From: Bifidobacterium bombi DSM 19703
GTDB taxonomy: Bacteria > Actinomycetota > Actinomycetes > Actinomycetales > Bifidobacteriaceae
Length of the DNA stretch: 64,000 bases
Assembly (NCBI RefSeq): GCF_000737845.1
Contig: NZ_ATLK01000001.1
Coordinates: forward strand, 558,001 to 622,000
Direction: 5' to 3'
Part shown: one piece after another, positions 29,598-40,293 of the stretch
Layout of the letters: each line of letters opens with the position of its first letter
Position numbering within the stretch: position 1 is the first letter of the stretch
Position numbers and translations under genes: made by a program
The notes under the pieces: generated by a model
What the model was told of the DNA's origin: nothing
Database searches by the model: none
Seen by the model: the letters and a program-made list of their open reading frames with translations, nothing else

Positions 29598-31241
29598 CTA
29601 GGGCCTGATGCGCCGAAAAGCCTCTTCCACAGCATCCAACGGCGGATCCTCGACGATGACCGGCTCACCCAGCGTCTTGAGCAAGACGAAACGCAGCGAG
29701 TCGCCACGAGCCTTCTTGTCGCGATGCATCAGCGCGAGCACGTCATCAAAACCCGCACCGTCCCACGACACTGGCAAGCCCAGTTGTGCAAAGAGCCTAC
29801 GATGACGATCGACCAACCCCTGGTCTATGTAACCGAGCAAATGCGACAGCTCCGCCGCGAACACGCACCCAACTGCCACGGCATTACCGTGACGCCATCG
29901 GAAACCTTCGATTTTTTCGATGGCATGAGCCAGGGTGTGACCATAGTTGAGATACTCTCGCAGTCCGGCTTCCCTGAGATCCGCACTGACGTGATAGGCC
30001 TTGACCCGAACAGTTCGTTCGATGAGCTCACAAACCACCTCTTCGAGGGCCGTGTCCAGGAAAGCCGCACCGTCGAAGCCTTTGAGGGAGGCCGAGTTGG
30101 CGTCCAGAACGTCGAGCATCGCCGTATCTTTGATGAATCCCGATTTGACGACCTCACCCAATCCCTCGACAAAAATGTCGTTAGGCAAGGTACTGAGCGT
30201 TTTGATATCTGCAAGAACTCCTGCAGGCGTATAGAACGTACCGACGAGATTCTTCCCATCAACGGTGTTGATGCCCGTCTTGCCTCCTGTGGATGCATCC
30301 ACCATCGCCAACAACGATGTAGGGCAGTTGACATAGCGAATGCCACGCATCCAAGTGGAGGCTATGAATCCCGCTAGGTCCGTGGCTGCACCGCCACCCA
30401 CGCCCACAACCGCATCAGAGCGGGTGAAGCCTTCGGAGCCAAGACGGTGCCAGACCTTATCCGCCACGGCGATGCTCTTGCCTGTCTCCGCATCAGGAAT
30501 CACAACGTCGTACACACGGTACCCCGCCCGTCTCAGTATAGCCCGCACCTGATCACTGTGTCGTTGGACGACCGTGGTGTGGATAAGCGCCACACGCAGG
30601 ACATCCCGGCCCAATGCGTCCTGCAATCCGCCGAGAGTACCCCGGCCTATATGGACGGAGTAAGGCTCGATGCCGTCACCTGTCACATGCACCACTCGTT
30701 GCCGTATCATATTCACCAGCTTTCTAGCAGCCATCCGAGGCGTCGAACCGTGTGTGTGTACATTGAAATTGGAGATTCTTCTGAAAACAGGGTCGCGCTG
30801 CGCATATAATCGCCTCCAGCGAACGTTCGAGTTCCCATCGAGCATGGGACGACCTCCAGCCTTGTTGGCCCGTTCCATCGCCTCCCGCATATCGGCTTGC
30901 AGATATACCAACCGTCCACCATCATTGACGTAATCCTCCAGCAACGCACGCGTGCTTGCAGTCATGGGCGCGCCTCCGCCCAATGCCAGCAGTCCGGTGC
31001 AACATGCAAGAAGCTCAGCTATGACGTCAGCCTCCAAATCACGGAAGCCCGATTCACCGTAACGCTCGAAATACCGAGGTATCGGCATGCCGGCCCTTTT
31101 TTCAATCTCGATGTCGGAATCGACGAAGTCCACACCGAGCATATGCGCACCCTCACGACCCACGCGCGTCTTGCCGGCACCGGGCATGCCTATGATCACC
31201 GCCAATGGACGGTTTCCCGGTGACTCCTCATTCAAATCCAC
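29598..31241 (-). CDS. aroKB: Fused shikimate kinase / 3-dehydroquinate synthase
   Basis: One 547-residue polypeptide carries two shikimate-pathway steps. Residues 1-175 are shikimate kinase with P-loop [11 protein letters not shown] at about 19-29 and [10 protein letters not shown]. Residues 190-547 are AroB, with [13 protein letters not shown], the NAD and substrate segment [13 protein letters not shown] and metal ligands in [11 protein letters not shown]. The fusion is usual in bifidobacteria. It begins 12 bases after aroC, with a GTG start behind GGAAG. Confidence 0.96.
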   Translation of the reverse strand: MDLNEESPGNRPLAVIIGMPGAGKTRVGREGAHMLGVDFVDSDIEIEKRAGMPIPRYFERYGESGFRDLEADVIAELLACCTGLLALGGGAPMTASTRALLEDYVNDGGRLVYLQADMREAMERANKAGGRPMLDGNSNVRWRRLYAQRDPVFRRISNFNVHTHGSTPRMAARKLVNMIRQRVVHVTGDGIEPYSVHIGRGTLGGLQDALGRDVLRVALIHTTVVQRHSDQVRAILRRAGYRVYDVVIPDAETGKSIAVADKVWHRLGSEGFTRSDAVVGVGGGAATDLAGFIASTWMRGIRYVNCPTSLLAMVDASTGGKTGINTVDGKNLVGTFYTPAGVLADIKTLSTLPNDIFVEGLGEVVKSGFIKDTAMLDVLDANSASLKGFDGAAFLDTALEEVVCELIERTVRVKAYHVSADLREAGLREYLNYGHTLAHAIEKIEGFRWRHGNAVAVGCVFAAELSHLLGYIDQGLVDRHRRLFAQLGLPVSWDGAGFDDVLALMHRDKKARGDSLRFVLLKTLGEPVIVEDPPLDAVEEAFRRIRP

Positions 31242-31253
31242 GTTCTTCCATCC

Positions 31254-32441
31254 TTAGCGCATGTGCTCAGGCCATGATCCCAGGTATCCGTCGGCATTAC
31301 GAATGACTTCGGCCACAGTATCCCCTCCGAACTTGTCAATCACAAAACCGGCCAGAGTCAGTCTCACCATGGCCTCTGCCACTACTGAAGCAGCCGGTAC
31401 CGCTGTGTTGTCGGAACGTTGGTTGATGGCCTTCGCAGCTTCTCCCGTAGCCACATCGACGGTTCTCAGAGCACGAGGAATGGACGGGATGGGCTTCATG
31501 GCCGCGCGTACACGTATGGGTTGCCCATTCGACATGCCTCCCTCTATACCGCCGGCTCTATTGGTCAATCTATCGATGTGACCATCCCGGCCCGGCACCA
31601 TTTCATCGTGCGCCTGCGAGCCGAGTCGAGCCGCTTCCAGGAAGCCGTCGCCGATCTCTACCCCCTTGATGGCCTGTATACCCATCAGGGCGGAAGCCAA
31701 AGCAGCATCAAGCCTACGGTCGGATTCCACATACGTACCAAGCCCTGCAGGAACCCCGTAGGCAATGACCTCAACCACTCCACCCAAAGTATCGCAGTCT
31801 TTTTTGGCCTCATCGATTCGAGACATCATACGTTGTTCCGCATCCTTATCCAGCGTGCGCACCGGAGAAGCGTCCAGAACTTCGAGGTCGTCAGGCGTAG
31901 GCAGCCTGCCCCCGTCATCGGCGCTGACCGATCCCAATGCCACGACATGGGCAACGGTGCGTATGTCGAGAGTCTGTTCCAGGAATTTCGCCGCCAACGC
32001 GCCTAACGCAACCCGGGAGGCGGTCTCGCGAGCACTTGAGCGCTCCAACACACCCCGGGCATCATCGAACCCGTACTTGCGCATCCCCGTCAAGTCCGCG
32101 TGTCCGGGTCGGGGACGGCTCAAAGGGGCGTTGCGTCCCGTCCGTTCAATGTCATGGTCCAATGGATCGGCGCTCATCACTTCCGTCCATTTCGGCCATT
32201 CGGTGTTCCTGATCTCTATGGTTACCGGTGATCCAAGTGTCTTGCCATGACGCACGCCTGTCAGTACATGGACCTCATCCTGTTCGAATTTCATGCGGGC
32301 TCCACGGCCATAGCCAAGCCTGCGACGGGCCAATGCCTTCGCTATATCGCCGGACGTCACTTCGACGCCCGCCGGCAGTCCTTCCATCATGGCGACCAAT
32401 GCCTGGCCGTGTGACTCACCGGCCGTCTGCCAACGCAACAT
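31254..32441 (-). CDS. aroC: Chorismate synthase
   Basis: AroC makes chorismate from EPSP with reduced flavin as cofactor. The 395-residue protein has the three family signatures: [34 protein letters not shown] and [11 protein letters not shown] (followed later by [12 protein letters not shown]). The ATG at 32441 is 8 bases after GGGAG. It heads the aroC-aroKB-aroQ run on the minus strand. Confidence 0.97.
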   Translation of the reverse strand: MLRWQTAGESHGQALVAMMEGLPAGVEVTSGDIAKALARRRLGYGRGARMKFEQDEVHVLTGVRHGKTLGSPVTIEIRNTEWPKWTEVMSADPLDHDIERTGRNAPLSRPRPGHADLTGMRKYGFDDARGVLERSSARETASRVALGALAAKFLEQTLDIRTVAHVVALGSVSADDGGRLPTPDDLEVLDASPVRTLDKDAEQRMMSRIDEAKKDCDTLGGVVEVIAYGVPAGLGTYVESDRRLDAALASALMGIQAIKGVEIGDGFLEAARLGSQAHDEMVPGRDGHIDRLTNRAGGIEGGMSNGQPIRVRAAMKPIPSIPRALRTVDVATGEAAKAINQRSDNTAVPAASVVAEAMVRLTLAGFVIDKFGGDTVAEVIRNADGYLGSWPEHMR

Positions 32442-32498
32442 ACTTTCCACTCCCGAGATTGTCTTGTACTTCAACAGTGTATCAGCTATCTTAGTGTC

Positions 32499-32957
32499 AT
32501 GGATTACCTGCTCGCCTTACCAAGTCTGCTCTGCGGAATCGCCTTGAGTCTGGAGGACATACGCACGCGGTCAGTTCCTAGGTCATGGGTTCTTGCAGGC
32601 GTGTTCCTACAGTTCGTTGTCCTTACGATGGCGGCGTTCGTTTTCAACGAAGCGAGACTGGCACTGCTGCCGCCATGCTACGGACTGAGCGCCGCTCTGA
32701 TTCAGTACGCACTCTCCTCGATGGCCCACGGGTCCCTCGGTTTTGGCGATGTGACCGCTTCAGCGATGATAGGCCAAGCCGTCGGTGTCTTCGGCATGGA
32801 AGCCTTCCTGCTTTGGTGGACGATAATGGCAGTAATCGGCCTGTCCTCGATCGGACTGCGTCGCGCCACGAAAGTAAAGGATACCGCAATGCCGTTCGTG
32901 CCGGTTCTTTTCATTTCCGCCTTAATGGCCGTCATCTTGGCTCACTTCGTCCGGTAA
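32499..32957 (+). CDS. Prepilin peptidase, A24 family (short form)
   Basis: This is a membrane aspartyl protease of 152 residues with about five hydrophobic segments. It keeps both catalytic aspartates: one in [10 protein letters not shown] near residue 20 and one in the GxGD motif of LGFGDV near 85. It lacks the N-methylase half of full PilD. Its gene is divergent from aroC and faces mltG. No pilin genes are in the window. It may process Tad or similar pilins encoded elsewhere, which is inference. Confidence 0.8.
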   Translation: MDYLLALPSLLCGIALSLEDIRTRSVPRSWVLAGVFLQFVVLTMAAFVFNEARLALLPPCYGLSAALIQYALSSMAHGSLGFGDVTASAMIGQAVGVFGMEAFLLWWTIMAVIGLSSIGLRRATKVKDTAMPFVPVLFISALMAVILAHFVR

Positions 32958-33133
32958 TAATGCATCGTGCGGTTTCATACCCTGCCTGTTTGCATCTCCA
33001 AATCCAGGTTCTATGACTTGACATGGTGATCACAAGGATGGAAGAATGATGCGTAAAAGGTACATCGGGTCAGGGATGAGATGTCCTCAGACGCCACATG
33101 ACGGACACGCCGGAGCATGTCGTCTAAGGACAA

Positions 33134-34372
33134 TCAGTTGGCGTTCGCATTGGAACGCTTGTACTCATCCCTAAGGTGCGCGAACTCCTGCTCCGAATCG
33201 GTGAAATGGGTTTCACCTGTTTTGAGGTTCGTGGTGACGAAATACAGCCAATCACCGTCAGCAGGTGCCATGGAAGCCTCAATGGCCTGATCGCCGGGGT
33301 TGCTGATGGCCGTGGGCGGAAGACCGTGGTTGACACGCGTATTGTAGGGGTTGGAAGGATCCGTGAGCATCGCGTCCGTCAGTTGCCGCGAATCTATGCC
33401 CAGTCCATAGGCGACTGTGGAATCCATTCCCAAAGGCATGTCGGCGTTAAGTCTGTTCAGAACAACGCGGGAGACCTTTCCGTAGTATTCAGGTAGATTC
33501 ACTTCTGATTCCACAATGGAGGCGATGATGAGGACACGCTGCCGTTGCTCACCGGCCGGGACCTGCAGGGAGTCCAGTTTCCTGATGCGGGCGTCTACGG
33601 CAGGTTTGATCACATCAACGGCACTCTTCTTACCGTCGATAAGATACGCACCGGGTTCCAGCCACCCCTCGAAATTCCCATTCGCTTCGGCAGGCAGCAC
33701 CCCCGAACCGCCGGATTGTTGCAACCGTTGGAACTCCGACCTATCGATTCCTGATGCCTTCGCTGCCTCATCGAACACCTGCGATGTGCGCTCGCCGGCC
33801 TTGACTTGAAAGACACCACCGGCTTTGCTCTGATCGGAAAGTATCTCGATCACCTGAGCACTGGACATTCTTTTTTTCAGATCAAAAACACCGGGATACA
33901 ACGTACTTCTGTTGGCTCCCACCGCACTGGCGAATGCGCTGGCCGATTTGACGATGCCGGCCTTCTCGAGATTTGAGGAGATGCGATTGATGCTTTCCCC
34001 ACTGGAGATTTCAAAACGAACATGCCCCACCCCGGGGCCAGGATAATCCAGGACCTCCTCACCCGTTGAATCGTGCGGAAATACCTCATGCGTAAGCTTG
34101 CTGAGCCCCTGAAAACCGGCGATACCAATGAGCAGCAACGCAATGGCGACGATCATACAGACAATTATGCGTCTCTTTTTCTGGAGCCTGTGTCGTTGCC
34201 TCAACGCGCGGCGCGTCATTGCAGGCTGGGAATGGGTTCGTGAGCCGTCGTCTGCCACGCCGGCATCGGGAGCCATGTCAACCATGGACATATCGTGGTG
34301 AGGACCGTTCCCGTCATGTTGGGAATCGATCGCCTCGTCCAAAGCGAAAAAATCCGCCAAATCATCGCTCAT
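33134..34372 (-). CDS. mltG: Endolytic murein transglycosylase MltG
   Basis: MltG cleaves nascent peptidoglycan strands at the membrane. The 412-residue protein has a cytoplasmic N-terminus of about 65 residues, one transmembrane segment (RIIVCMIVAIALLLIGIAG), a LysM-like region and the YceG catalytic domain. The catalytic glutamate lies in IASIVESEVNLPEYYG, and the C-terminal LTDPSNPYNTRVNHGLPP motif is present. The ATG at 34372 is 10 bases after AAGGA. It overlaps the end of ruvX by 11 bases. Confidence 0.94.
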   Translation of the reverse strand: MSDDLADFFALDEAIDSQHDGNGPHHDMSMVDMAPDAGVADDGSRTHSQPAMTRRALRQRHRLQKKRRIIVCMIVAIALLLIGIAGFQGLSKLTHEVFPHDSTGEEVLDYPGPGVGHVRFEISSGESINRISSNLEKAGIVKSASAFASAVGANRSTLYPGVFDLKKRMSSAQVIEILSDQSKAGGVFQVKAGERTSQVFDEAAKASGIDRSEFQRLQQSGGSGVLPAEANGNFEGWLEPGAYLIDGKKSAVDVIKPAVDARIRKLDSLQVPAGEQRQRVLIIASIVESEVNLPEYYGKVSRVVLNRLNADMPLGMDSTVAYGLGIDSRQLTDAMLTDPSNPYNTRVNHGLPPTAISNPGDQAIEASMAPADGDWLYFVTTNLKTGETHFTDSEQEFAHLRDEYKRSNANAN

Positions 34373-34838
34373 TGGCTTCACATCCTTTCGACAGACGGTC
34401 CAGAGCGGCTTGAAGAATCAACACCGCTGATTGGCGATCCACATCAGGACGATGCGCACGACCCGGCAGCCCCGCCGCATTGAGCTGACGATGAGCACTT
34501 ACCGTCGTCAGGCGTTCGTCCTCCATGACCACGTCTGGAAGATTACTTTCGCCGATCCTTCCTTCCTCCACGGCGCCACGAAGTCGCTTGACTAAATTGG
34601 TGGCCCAACGCCGTGCCTTCTTCGCGGATTTGCCTTCACCACCATCAAGCAACAATGGCAAACCAATGACGACCCGTTCCACCCCGTAGTCAACCACGAT
34701 ATCAACCACGTCATCAAGCACGCGGAAGGAATCGCCTCCTGCTGACAGGTTTTCTTCAGGATGTGCGAAGGAAAGCTCAGGATCGGACATCGCAATGCCG
34801 ACCCTGGCCTCCCCTAAGTCAATTCCAAGCCAAACCAT
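34362..34838 (-). CDS. ruvX: Putative pre-16S rRNA nuclease / Holliday junction resolvase YqgF (RuvX)
   Basis: The 158-residue RNase H-fold protein begins LGIDLGEARVGIA with the first catalytic aspartate and carries VIGLPL and DERLTT motifs. Family members act on pre-16S rRNA ends. The gene starts 8 bases after alaS and runs into mltG. The order alaS-yqgF-mltG is common in Gram-positive bacteria. Confidence 0.93.
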   Translation of the reverse strand: MVWLGIDLGEARVGIAMSDPELSFAHPEENLSAGGDSFRVLDDVVDIVVDYGVERVVIGLPLLLDGGEGKSAKKARRWATNLVKRLRGAVEEGRIGESNLPDVVMEDERLTTVSAHRQLNAAGLPGRAHRPDVDRQSAVLILQAALDRLSKGCEANER

Positions 34839-34846
34839 ACAACGAC

Positions 34847-37543
34847 TCAGTCCTGATTCACGCTTTTCAACGATTCACTGACGGCAGCCAAAGCATCATC
34901 GATCTTCGTGGAATCGACCCCACCACCTTGGGCGAAGTCAGGTTTCCCGCCGCCACCACCGCCGAGCGTCTGGGCAGCGAGCTTGACAAGCTGTCCGGCT
35001 TTCACTCCCTTTTGACGAGCCTGATCGTTCGTTGCCGCGGCGACCATGGGCTTACCTTCCGAACTGACTCCCGCCAGGACCACGACCACGGGAAGGTCGT
35101 CACCAACCTTGGCCCTGACGTCAAGCACGGTTTTGCGCAGTGCGTCGAATGACCCGAAATTACCGACGTTTGCCCCCACAAACGCAAAACCACCATTCGA
35201 TGGCGATGCCTTCACCGCCTGCCTGACCAGGTCTGGCTCGGCCGCCGCAAGGCTCGACTCATACAATGAATTCAGCTTCTGCTCGGTCTCGCGGTTCTTG
35301 GCGAGCAGCACCTCCACGCGATCGCGTAACTCATCCGTACGAACGTTTAGTTCGTCGGCCAGACCGGATACGAGCTTATGCTGCTCACTGATGTATTCAT
35401 AGGCTTTTTTGCCCATGAACGCCTCGATCCGTCTGACACCGGAGCCTACCGACGACTCGGAAGTGATGACAAATTCGCCGATCTTGCCCGTGACATTCAG
35501 GTGCGTTCCGCCACAAAGCTCACGGCTCCAGCCGTCCTCTCCGATGGTCACCAAGCGAACCTTGTCGCCATATTTTTCTCCGAACAGATGCATGGCTCCC
35601 AGGTCTATGGCTCGGTGATAGTCCATCTCCTCCATGGTAACAGGCAGGTCGTCGCGCACACGTTCCACGACACGAGCCTCTATCTCGTCCAACTGGGACT
35701 TGGTTGGCGCGGCCGATGTCTGGAAATCGAAGTGCAGATAATCAGGTGCGACGAGGGATCCCCGTTGGGTCGCCTGTTCGCCGAGCACTTCTCGAATGGC
35801 TTTATGCAACACATGCGTGGCGGTGTGGGAGCGTCCAAGAGCCTTTCTGCGTTCCACGTCGATACTGGCGTTGACAGCATCACCGACGTTCAAGGTTCCT
35901 TCGGTCAAGCGACAGCTGTGAACGATGAATTCTTTGATCGGTTTCTGAACATCATCGACCTCAAGCACTGCTCCATCATCGGTAGTCATCTCACCTTCAT
36001 CGGCGAGCTGTCCACCTTGTTCGGCGTAAAACGGCGTTCTGTCGAGGATAATCTCAACCTGTGCTGGACCGGTGACACTGCTTACCGACCCTTCGCCCTC
36101 CTGGATAATGCCGATGACGTTGGAACGGCTCGTGTATTCCTTATAACCCAAGAATTCGATGGGCTTTTCCAACGTTTTTTTGAAATCGTCGTAGACGCTC
36201 AAATCCACATTATGACGCTTCTTCAACGCGTCCGCACGGGCCCGAGACCTCTGTTGCGCCATCTTCGCGTCGAAGCCGGCGCGGTCGACCGCAACGCCTT
36301 GTTCGCCGGCCATCTCCAACGTAAGTTCGATGGGGAACCCGTAGGTATCATGCAAGGCGAACGCATCCTCACCTGAAACCGTATTCTCGCCGTTCCTTTT
36401 CGCCTTGTCCACAGCCACGTCCAAGATCGAGGTTCCGTTCTCCAGCGTACGGCGGAAAGCGTCCTCCTCCCCATATGCAGCTTCGGACACGTCATGGAAA
36501 GTGCTCTCCAACCCGGGGTAGCTGGCCACCATCGCGTCCTTAGAAACGGTCAACAGCGTAGGCATCACAGCCTCATCTACACCAAGCATCTTCATGGATC
36601 GAACCGTGCGACGCAAAAGACGGCGCAGGACGTATCCTCGTCCGACATTGCTCGGACGAACTCCATCGCTCATTATCATCAAGGCACTGCGCACATGATC
36701 GGCAACCACGCGGAAACGTACGTCATCGGCGGCACTGGATCCGTACTTCCGCCCTGAAAGCCGTTCTGCTGCTTCGATGACTGGATAGACCTCATCGGTC
36801 TCATAAATGTTCTGTTTGCCCTGCATCAGGTAGGCCAGGCGTTCCAACCCCGCGCCCGTGTCAATGTTCTTGTGTTCGAGCTCCCCCACGATATGAAGAT
36901 CTGTCTTGGACTTCACGTTGTCCACGGCGTAATTTTCAAACACCAGATCCCATATCTCGATGTAGCGGTTCTCATCCGCGCTGGGTCCCCCTTCTTTCCC
37001 ATAACGCGGACCACGATCAACGTAGATCTCCGAGCACGGACCGCCAGGGCCAGGGCCGCCGGTTGTCCAGAAGTTGTCCTCCATTCCCAAGATCTGCATA
37101 TGTTCTGGATCAAAACCTTCGTTCCTCCACAGCGACCGAGCCTCGTCGTCATCGGTATAAGTGGTCACCCACAACGTTTCCGGATCGAACCCATAGCCAC
37201 CTTCCTCCTGTGGCTTAGTGAGCAGCTCCCAGGCATAATGAATGGCCTCTTCCTTGAAGTAGTCTCCAAAGGAAAAGTTACCCAGCATCTGGAAGAAGGT
37301 GCCATGACGTGTGGTCTTGCCCACTTCGTCGATGTCGAGTGTACGCACGCATTTCTGATTAGAGGCCATACGCGTCGCCGGAGGAGTCTGCTCCCCTAAC
37401 AGATACGGGATGAACGGCACCATTCCGGCAATCGTGAACAGCGTTGTGGGATTAGGCGAAATAAGGGACGCCGAAGGCACCACCTGATGACCTTGCTGTT
37501 CAAAGTAATGCAAAAAACGATTAGCTATTTCCGAGGTGCGCAT
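34847..37543 (-). CDS. alaS: Alanyl-tRNA synthetase
   Basis: AlaS charges tRNA-Ala. The 898-residue protein contains the class II core ([30 protein letters not shown]), the editing and zinc-binding part with [12 protein letters not shown] and CGGTHL, and the C-terminal DHHA1 region with [14 protein letters not shown]. The ATG at 37543 lies behind GGAG at about 10 bases; upstream ATGs in frame lack a signal. Confidence 0.97.
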   Translation of the reverse strand: MRTSEIANRFLHYFEQQGHQVVPSASLISPNPTTLFTIAGMVPFIPYLLGEQTPPATRMASNQKCVRTLDIDEVGKTTRHGTFFQMLGNFSFGDYFKEEAIHYAWELLTKPQEEGGYGFDPETLWVTTYTDDDEARSLWRNEGFDPEHMQILGMEDNFWTTGGPGPGGPCSEIYVDRGPRYGKEGGPSADENRYIEIWDLVFENYAVDNVKSKTDLHIVGELEHKNIDTGAGLERLAYLMQGKQNIYETDEVYPVIEAAERLSGRKYGSSAADDVRFRVVADHVRSALMIMSDGVRPSNVGRGYVLRRLLRRTVRSMKMLGVDEAVMPTLLTVSKDAMVASYPGLESTFHDVSEAAYGEEDAFRRTLENGTSILDVAVDKAKRNGENTVSGEDAFALHDTYGFPIELTLEMAGEQGVAVDRAGFDAKMAQQRSRARADALKKRHNVDLSVYDDFKKTLEKPIEFLGYKEYTSRSNVIGIIQEGEGSVSSVTGPAQVEIILDRTPFYAEQGGQLADEGEMTTDDGAVLEVDDVQKPIKEFIVHSCRLTEGTLNVGDAVNASIDVERRKALGRSHTATHVLHKAIREVLGEQATQRGSLVAPDYLHFDFQTSAAPTKSQLDEIEARVVERVRDDLPVTMEEMDYHRAIDLGAMHLFGEKYGDKVRLVTIGEDGWSRELCGGTHLNVTGKIGEFVITSESSVGSGVRRIEAFMGKKAYEYISEQHKLVSGLADELNVRTDELRDRVEVLLAKNRETEQKLNSLYESSLAAAEPDLVRQAVKASPSNGGFAFVGANVGNFGSFDALRKTVLDVRAKVGDDLPVVVVLAGVSSEGKPMVAAATNDQARQKGVKAGQLVKLAAQTLGGGGGGKPDFAQGGGVDSTKIDDALAAVSESLKSVNQD

Positions 37544-37878
37544 TGACCTGCTGCTCCTTTTTTCGCGCCTTGACACTGCATTTGGGGTGTCAGGCATAAT
37601 TGATGACCTCATTTTAAATGATGCCGGCGATAGCGGTGTCGTGGCCCTTCACGGTCATTCGTCAAGAACCACATTTCCTTGTGTTTATTCTCATGTTCTT
37701 ATGCATCAAACGTTGACCGGATCTCAACGCACTGAAAACTTCACAAATCAATCAACCCAGTCCCATACCGCGACATCATTCGCATGACGCAACGCCCCCG
37801 TATCTAGGGGACGACAAAACCTTGCATACATGTACATGTGAACTCCGCCGACCGGCACAAACGGCCACATTAACGGCA
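37544..37878. other. Intergenic region upstream of alaS
   Basis: Between the 79-residue protein gene and alaS on the minus strand, about 335 bases hold no gene I can support. No T-box (Specifier or T-loop) sequence was seen. Confidence 0.45.
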
Positions 37879-38118
37879 TCAGCGATGCATATCGTCGGCG
37901 TATTTGCGGCTCAACTCATCCTCACGGTTCCTACGAGCGGCATTAAACTCACCGATCAAGCCTCCCAAGGTCCGGGAAGCGACATTGTCCTCATCAGGGC
38001 CGAGCACGAACTGGCGGGCCTTGTCTGGCGTGTTGGCACGCACGTAGGCCTCAGCTTTGGAGACGGCCACCACCCCAAAGCAGAAGCCCGCCGAAAGCCA
38101 GAAGATTCGTTTAAACAT
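37879..38118 (-). CDS. Small membrane-anchored protein of unknown function
   Basis: The 79-residue protein begins with a hydrophobic segment (FWLSAGFCFGVVAVSKA), followed by a charged tail with GGLIGEFNAARRNREDEL. The ATG at 38118 is behind GGGGGAG. It follows the DUF948 gene by 9 bases and precedes alaS, an arrangement familiar from actinobacteria, where a similar small membrane protein sits before alaS. I do not assign a function. Confidence 0.75.
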   Translation of the reverse strand: MFKRIFWLSAGFCFGVVAVSKAEAYVRANTPDKARQFVLGPDEDNVASRTLGGLIGEFNAARRNREDELSRKYADDMHR

Positions 38119-38127
38119 TCGCTCCCC

Positions 38128-38544
38128 CTACCGTATCGTATGTTTCATCGAAGAAGAGGACGCATGAGTCGCCTTCCGATCCGAAGCCTTCGCGCCCTTG
38201 AAGAACGACCGCGCAGTGGTTTTGAATGCGTATCCCGCAGCCGCTATCTTGATGATCGGCCTGCCGAGGAAGGAACCGTACAGGTCGGTCAAAGCACCAA
38301 GATTGTCGGCTGTTGTCGATGCCGCAGAAGAAATACGGTTGACATCATCGAGTGACTTGTTGACCTGACGGACGGTCGTAACCCCTTCGTCAAGAACCGG
38401 AATGGCATGGTCACCCGATTCTTTGACCGTCAGGGCGATCTGATCGAACAGCTTGCCTAACCGGATGAGCGGATAGATGAGGAACCCCGCAAGTACGGCG
38501 AACGCTATCGCGGCGATGAGTCCAGCAATGTCTCCGATACTCAT
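38128..38544 (-). CDS. DUF948 family membrane-associated protein
   Basis: The 138-residue protein has one N-terminal transmembrane segment (IAGLIAAIAFAVLAGFLIYPLI). An amphipathic stretch follows with the DUF948 pattern of short repeats around VNKSLDDVNRISSAASTTADN, which may form a coiled coil. The ATG at 38544 is preceded by GAGGC; an ATG at 38568 is not. It forms an operon with the next small protein gene. Confidence 0.85.
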   Translation of the reverse strand: MSIGDIAGLIAAIAFAVLAGFLIYPLIRLGKLFDQIALTVKESGDHAIPVLDEGVTTVRQVNKSLDDVNRISSAASTTADNLGALTDLYGSFLGRPIIKIAAAGYAFKTTARSFFKGAKASDRKATHASSSSMKHTIR

Positions 38545-38652
38545 TTCTGCCTCTTTTCTGTAAGGCATGGCTACCCATGCACCTCATGCTGATGACAGCT
38601 TAACGAATCCCCGAGACGCTGCCGAAACGTCATTCTTCCGCGGAGGCACAGG

Positions 38653-39333
38653 TCACTCGTTGTATGCCGTAACCACCAGCGCTTTGTCGAACTTGGCTTC
38701 CGTGTCGAAATCCAGGCTTGTCACGCTGCCGTTCGCAGGCCGCACGGAAAGGTCGTATCCTTCACTTACCGATGCGAATCGGCGCACTAGACTCAGCAAA
38801 GTGTTGCCATGTGAAATCTGAAGGACATGGTCGCCGTCTCGTAGACTAGGATTGCCGGCGATCAACTGGTAGCCTCCCGCTATACGCCGCCAATACTCAT
38901 CGTCGGATTCGGCGTCGTGGAACGGATCCGCCTCTTTCAGGAAATCACGGGTGGCGGCAAGACCAAATCGCTCCACGATGTCGTTATAGGTCTTCACACC
39001 GTGCGGCGCACCGGCCGCCCACCAGGACTCCCCCATATCGCGACCCTCGAAATAACCATAGAATTGCTCCCTGAAATGCATGTCGGAAACGAGATCCGGG
39101 CGAACATGACCGGCCCCTTCATTGACATCGAGAATACGCGACGCCGTCTGTTGGGCACGGGTGGTGTCGGAACAGTATGCGGCGGCGAAATCGAAACCGC
39201 TCAGCTTCCGGGCGGCGGTGTCGGCCTCATCGAGGCCCACCTGCGTCAAAGGCGAGTTCGACCAACCTTGGAGACGATTGTATCGGTTGAAATAGGTCTG
39301 TCCGTGACGGACCAAATGCAAGTGCAGAATCAT
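38653..39333 (-). CDS. Histidine phosphatase (phosphoglycerate mutase-like)
   Basis: The 226-residue protein has the RHG signature LVRHGQT, the FREQFYGYFEGRDMG segment and a second catalytic histidine in QISHGNTLLSL. The family includes mutases and phosphatases of sugar phosphates; the substrate cannot be told. The gene lies about 110 bases upstream of the DUF948 gene on the same strand. Confidence 0.93.
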   Translation of the reverse strand: MILHLHLVRHGQTYFNRYNRLQGWSNSPLTQVGLDEADTAARKLSGFDFAAAYCSDTTRAQQTASRILDVNEGAGHVRPDLVSDMHFREQFYGYFEGRDMGESWWAAGAPHGVKTYNDIVERFGLAATRDFLKEADPFHDAESDDEYWRRIAGGYQLIAGNPSLRDGDHVLQISHGNTLLSLVRRFASVSEGYDLSVRPANGSVTSLDFDTEAKFDKALVVTAYNE

Positions 39334-39724
39334 ATATCCATTATGTCACGCCCGAGCATTCATGCAATATCAGTACCGTTACCGGAGCCACTGCGTCCCA
39401 GGAAAGCCTCACCGGATAGGCAATCGAGACGTCGCGTTCGGGGATATGTCGCGAGGGCAACGGGCGGCACGTCCAAACAAGTCGCACTCCTGTAACACAT
39501 GATGTGCACCGGATCACCAATGCACGTTCCAGCGATACTTCAAGAGGGACGAATATGCACCATTGACTCCGATACCGGCGAAACATCGTCGAACATGACA
39601 GTACGTGATATGAAACGGCACAAACCATGACATTGGCTGCTCAAATGATGAAAGCTGGTGAAATTCTGACGCTTTTGCGACGATAGACTCAGTCATCTCT
39701 GGAGGACATGTCATAATATGATTC
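39334..39724. other. Divergent intergenic region
   Basis: About 390 bases separate the divergent histidine phosphatase and COG1950 genes. I see no gene or clear regulatory repeat. Confidence 0.45.
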
Positions 39725-40090
39725 ATGACACAGTTCCTTTCACGTTGGCTGGTTCTGACCATCGCCGCAGGTGTGATGGTCGCCCTCATTCCAGGCATGC
39801 GTCCCATAGGCAACCCCGCCATCTTCGGCATAGCCGCTTTCGCCCTCTTTATGGCACTGATCAACGCATCGATTAAACCATTCCTGCATATCCTGTCTTT
39901 GCCGTTTACGGTTCTGACTTTCGGTTTCTTTGCTTTGATCGTGAACTGGCTATGCATGGAACTGGCCTCTTGGTTGGCGGTGGCGTTGTTTGGAGTCGGA
40001 GTCGCAATCAACGGCTTCTGGGTTTCGGTGGTCGGCTCGTTCATCATGATGGTTGTGAGCTGGATCGTCGAATCCATCATCGGTCTGTGA
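39725..40090 (+). CDS. COG1950 / phage-holin-4-like membrane protein
   Basis: The 121-residue protein has four hydrophobic segments and reads throughout like the COG1950 (YvlD) family: ALFMALINASIKPFLHILSLP, then a GFFALIVNWLCMELASWL segment. Such proteins are called 'phage holin family' by fold, but they are ordinary chromosomal membrane proteins without assigned function. It is convergent with rpsD. Confidence 0.85.
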   Translation: MTQFLSRWLVLTIAAGVMVALIPGMRPIGNPAIFGIAAFALFMALINASIKPFLHILSLPFTVLTFGFFALIVNWLCMELASWLAVALFGVGVAINGFWVSVVGSFIMMVVSWIVESIIGL

Positions 40091-40217
40091 CCCTAACGGT
40101 TTTCTGCCTATGGCTCTCTTTATGGCGAATCGAAGTTGACCTCGATTCGAATGGTGCAGTGACTGATTAGCGCAACAGACGAATTTTCATCAACAGACCC
40201 GACCGGCTTTATAACGA

Positions 40218-40251
40218 TTTTGGGTCCGGTGCACAAGCACCGGACCCAAAA
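40218..40251. terminator. Perfect palindrome between convergent genes, no U-tail
   Basis: TTTTGGGTCCGGTGC and its exact complement are separated by ACAA, a 15-bp perfect stem. It ends 42 bases before the rpsD stop on the minus strand. The T-run precedes the stem and the A-run follows it on both strands, the reverse of a U-tailed terminator. Confidence 0.6.
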
Positions 40252-40293
40252 TGTATGTTGTATGTCCCTGAAAAGTCCAGGTTGATTCAGACT

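Noticed and set aside
35378-36376. 332-codon plus-strand frame opposite alaS
   Set aside because: No domain or RBS; alaS is intact on the other strand.
39514-40080. 188-codon minus-strand frame opposite the COG1950 gene
   Set aside because: It is the antisense of a recognisable membrane protein and has no features of its own.
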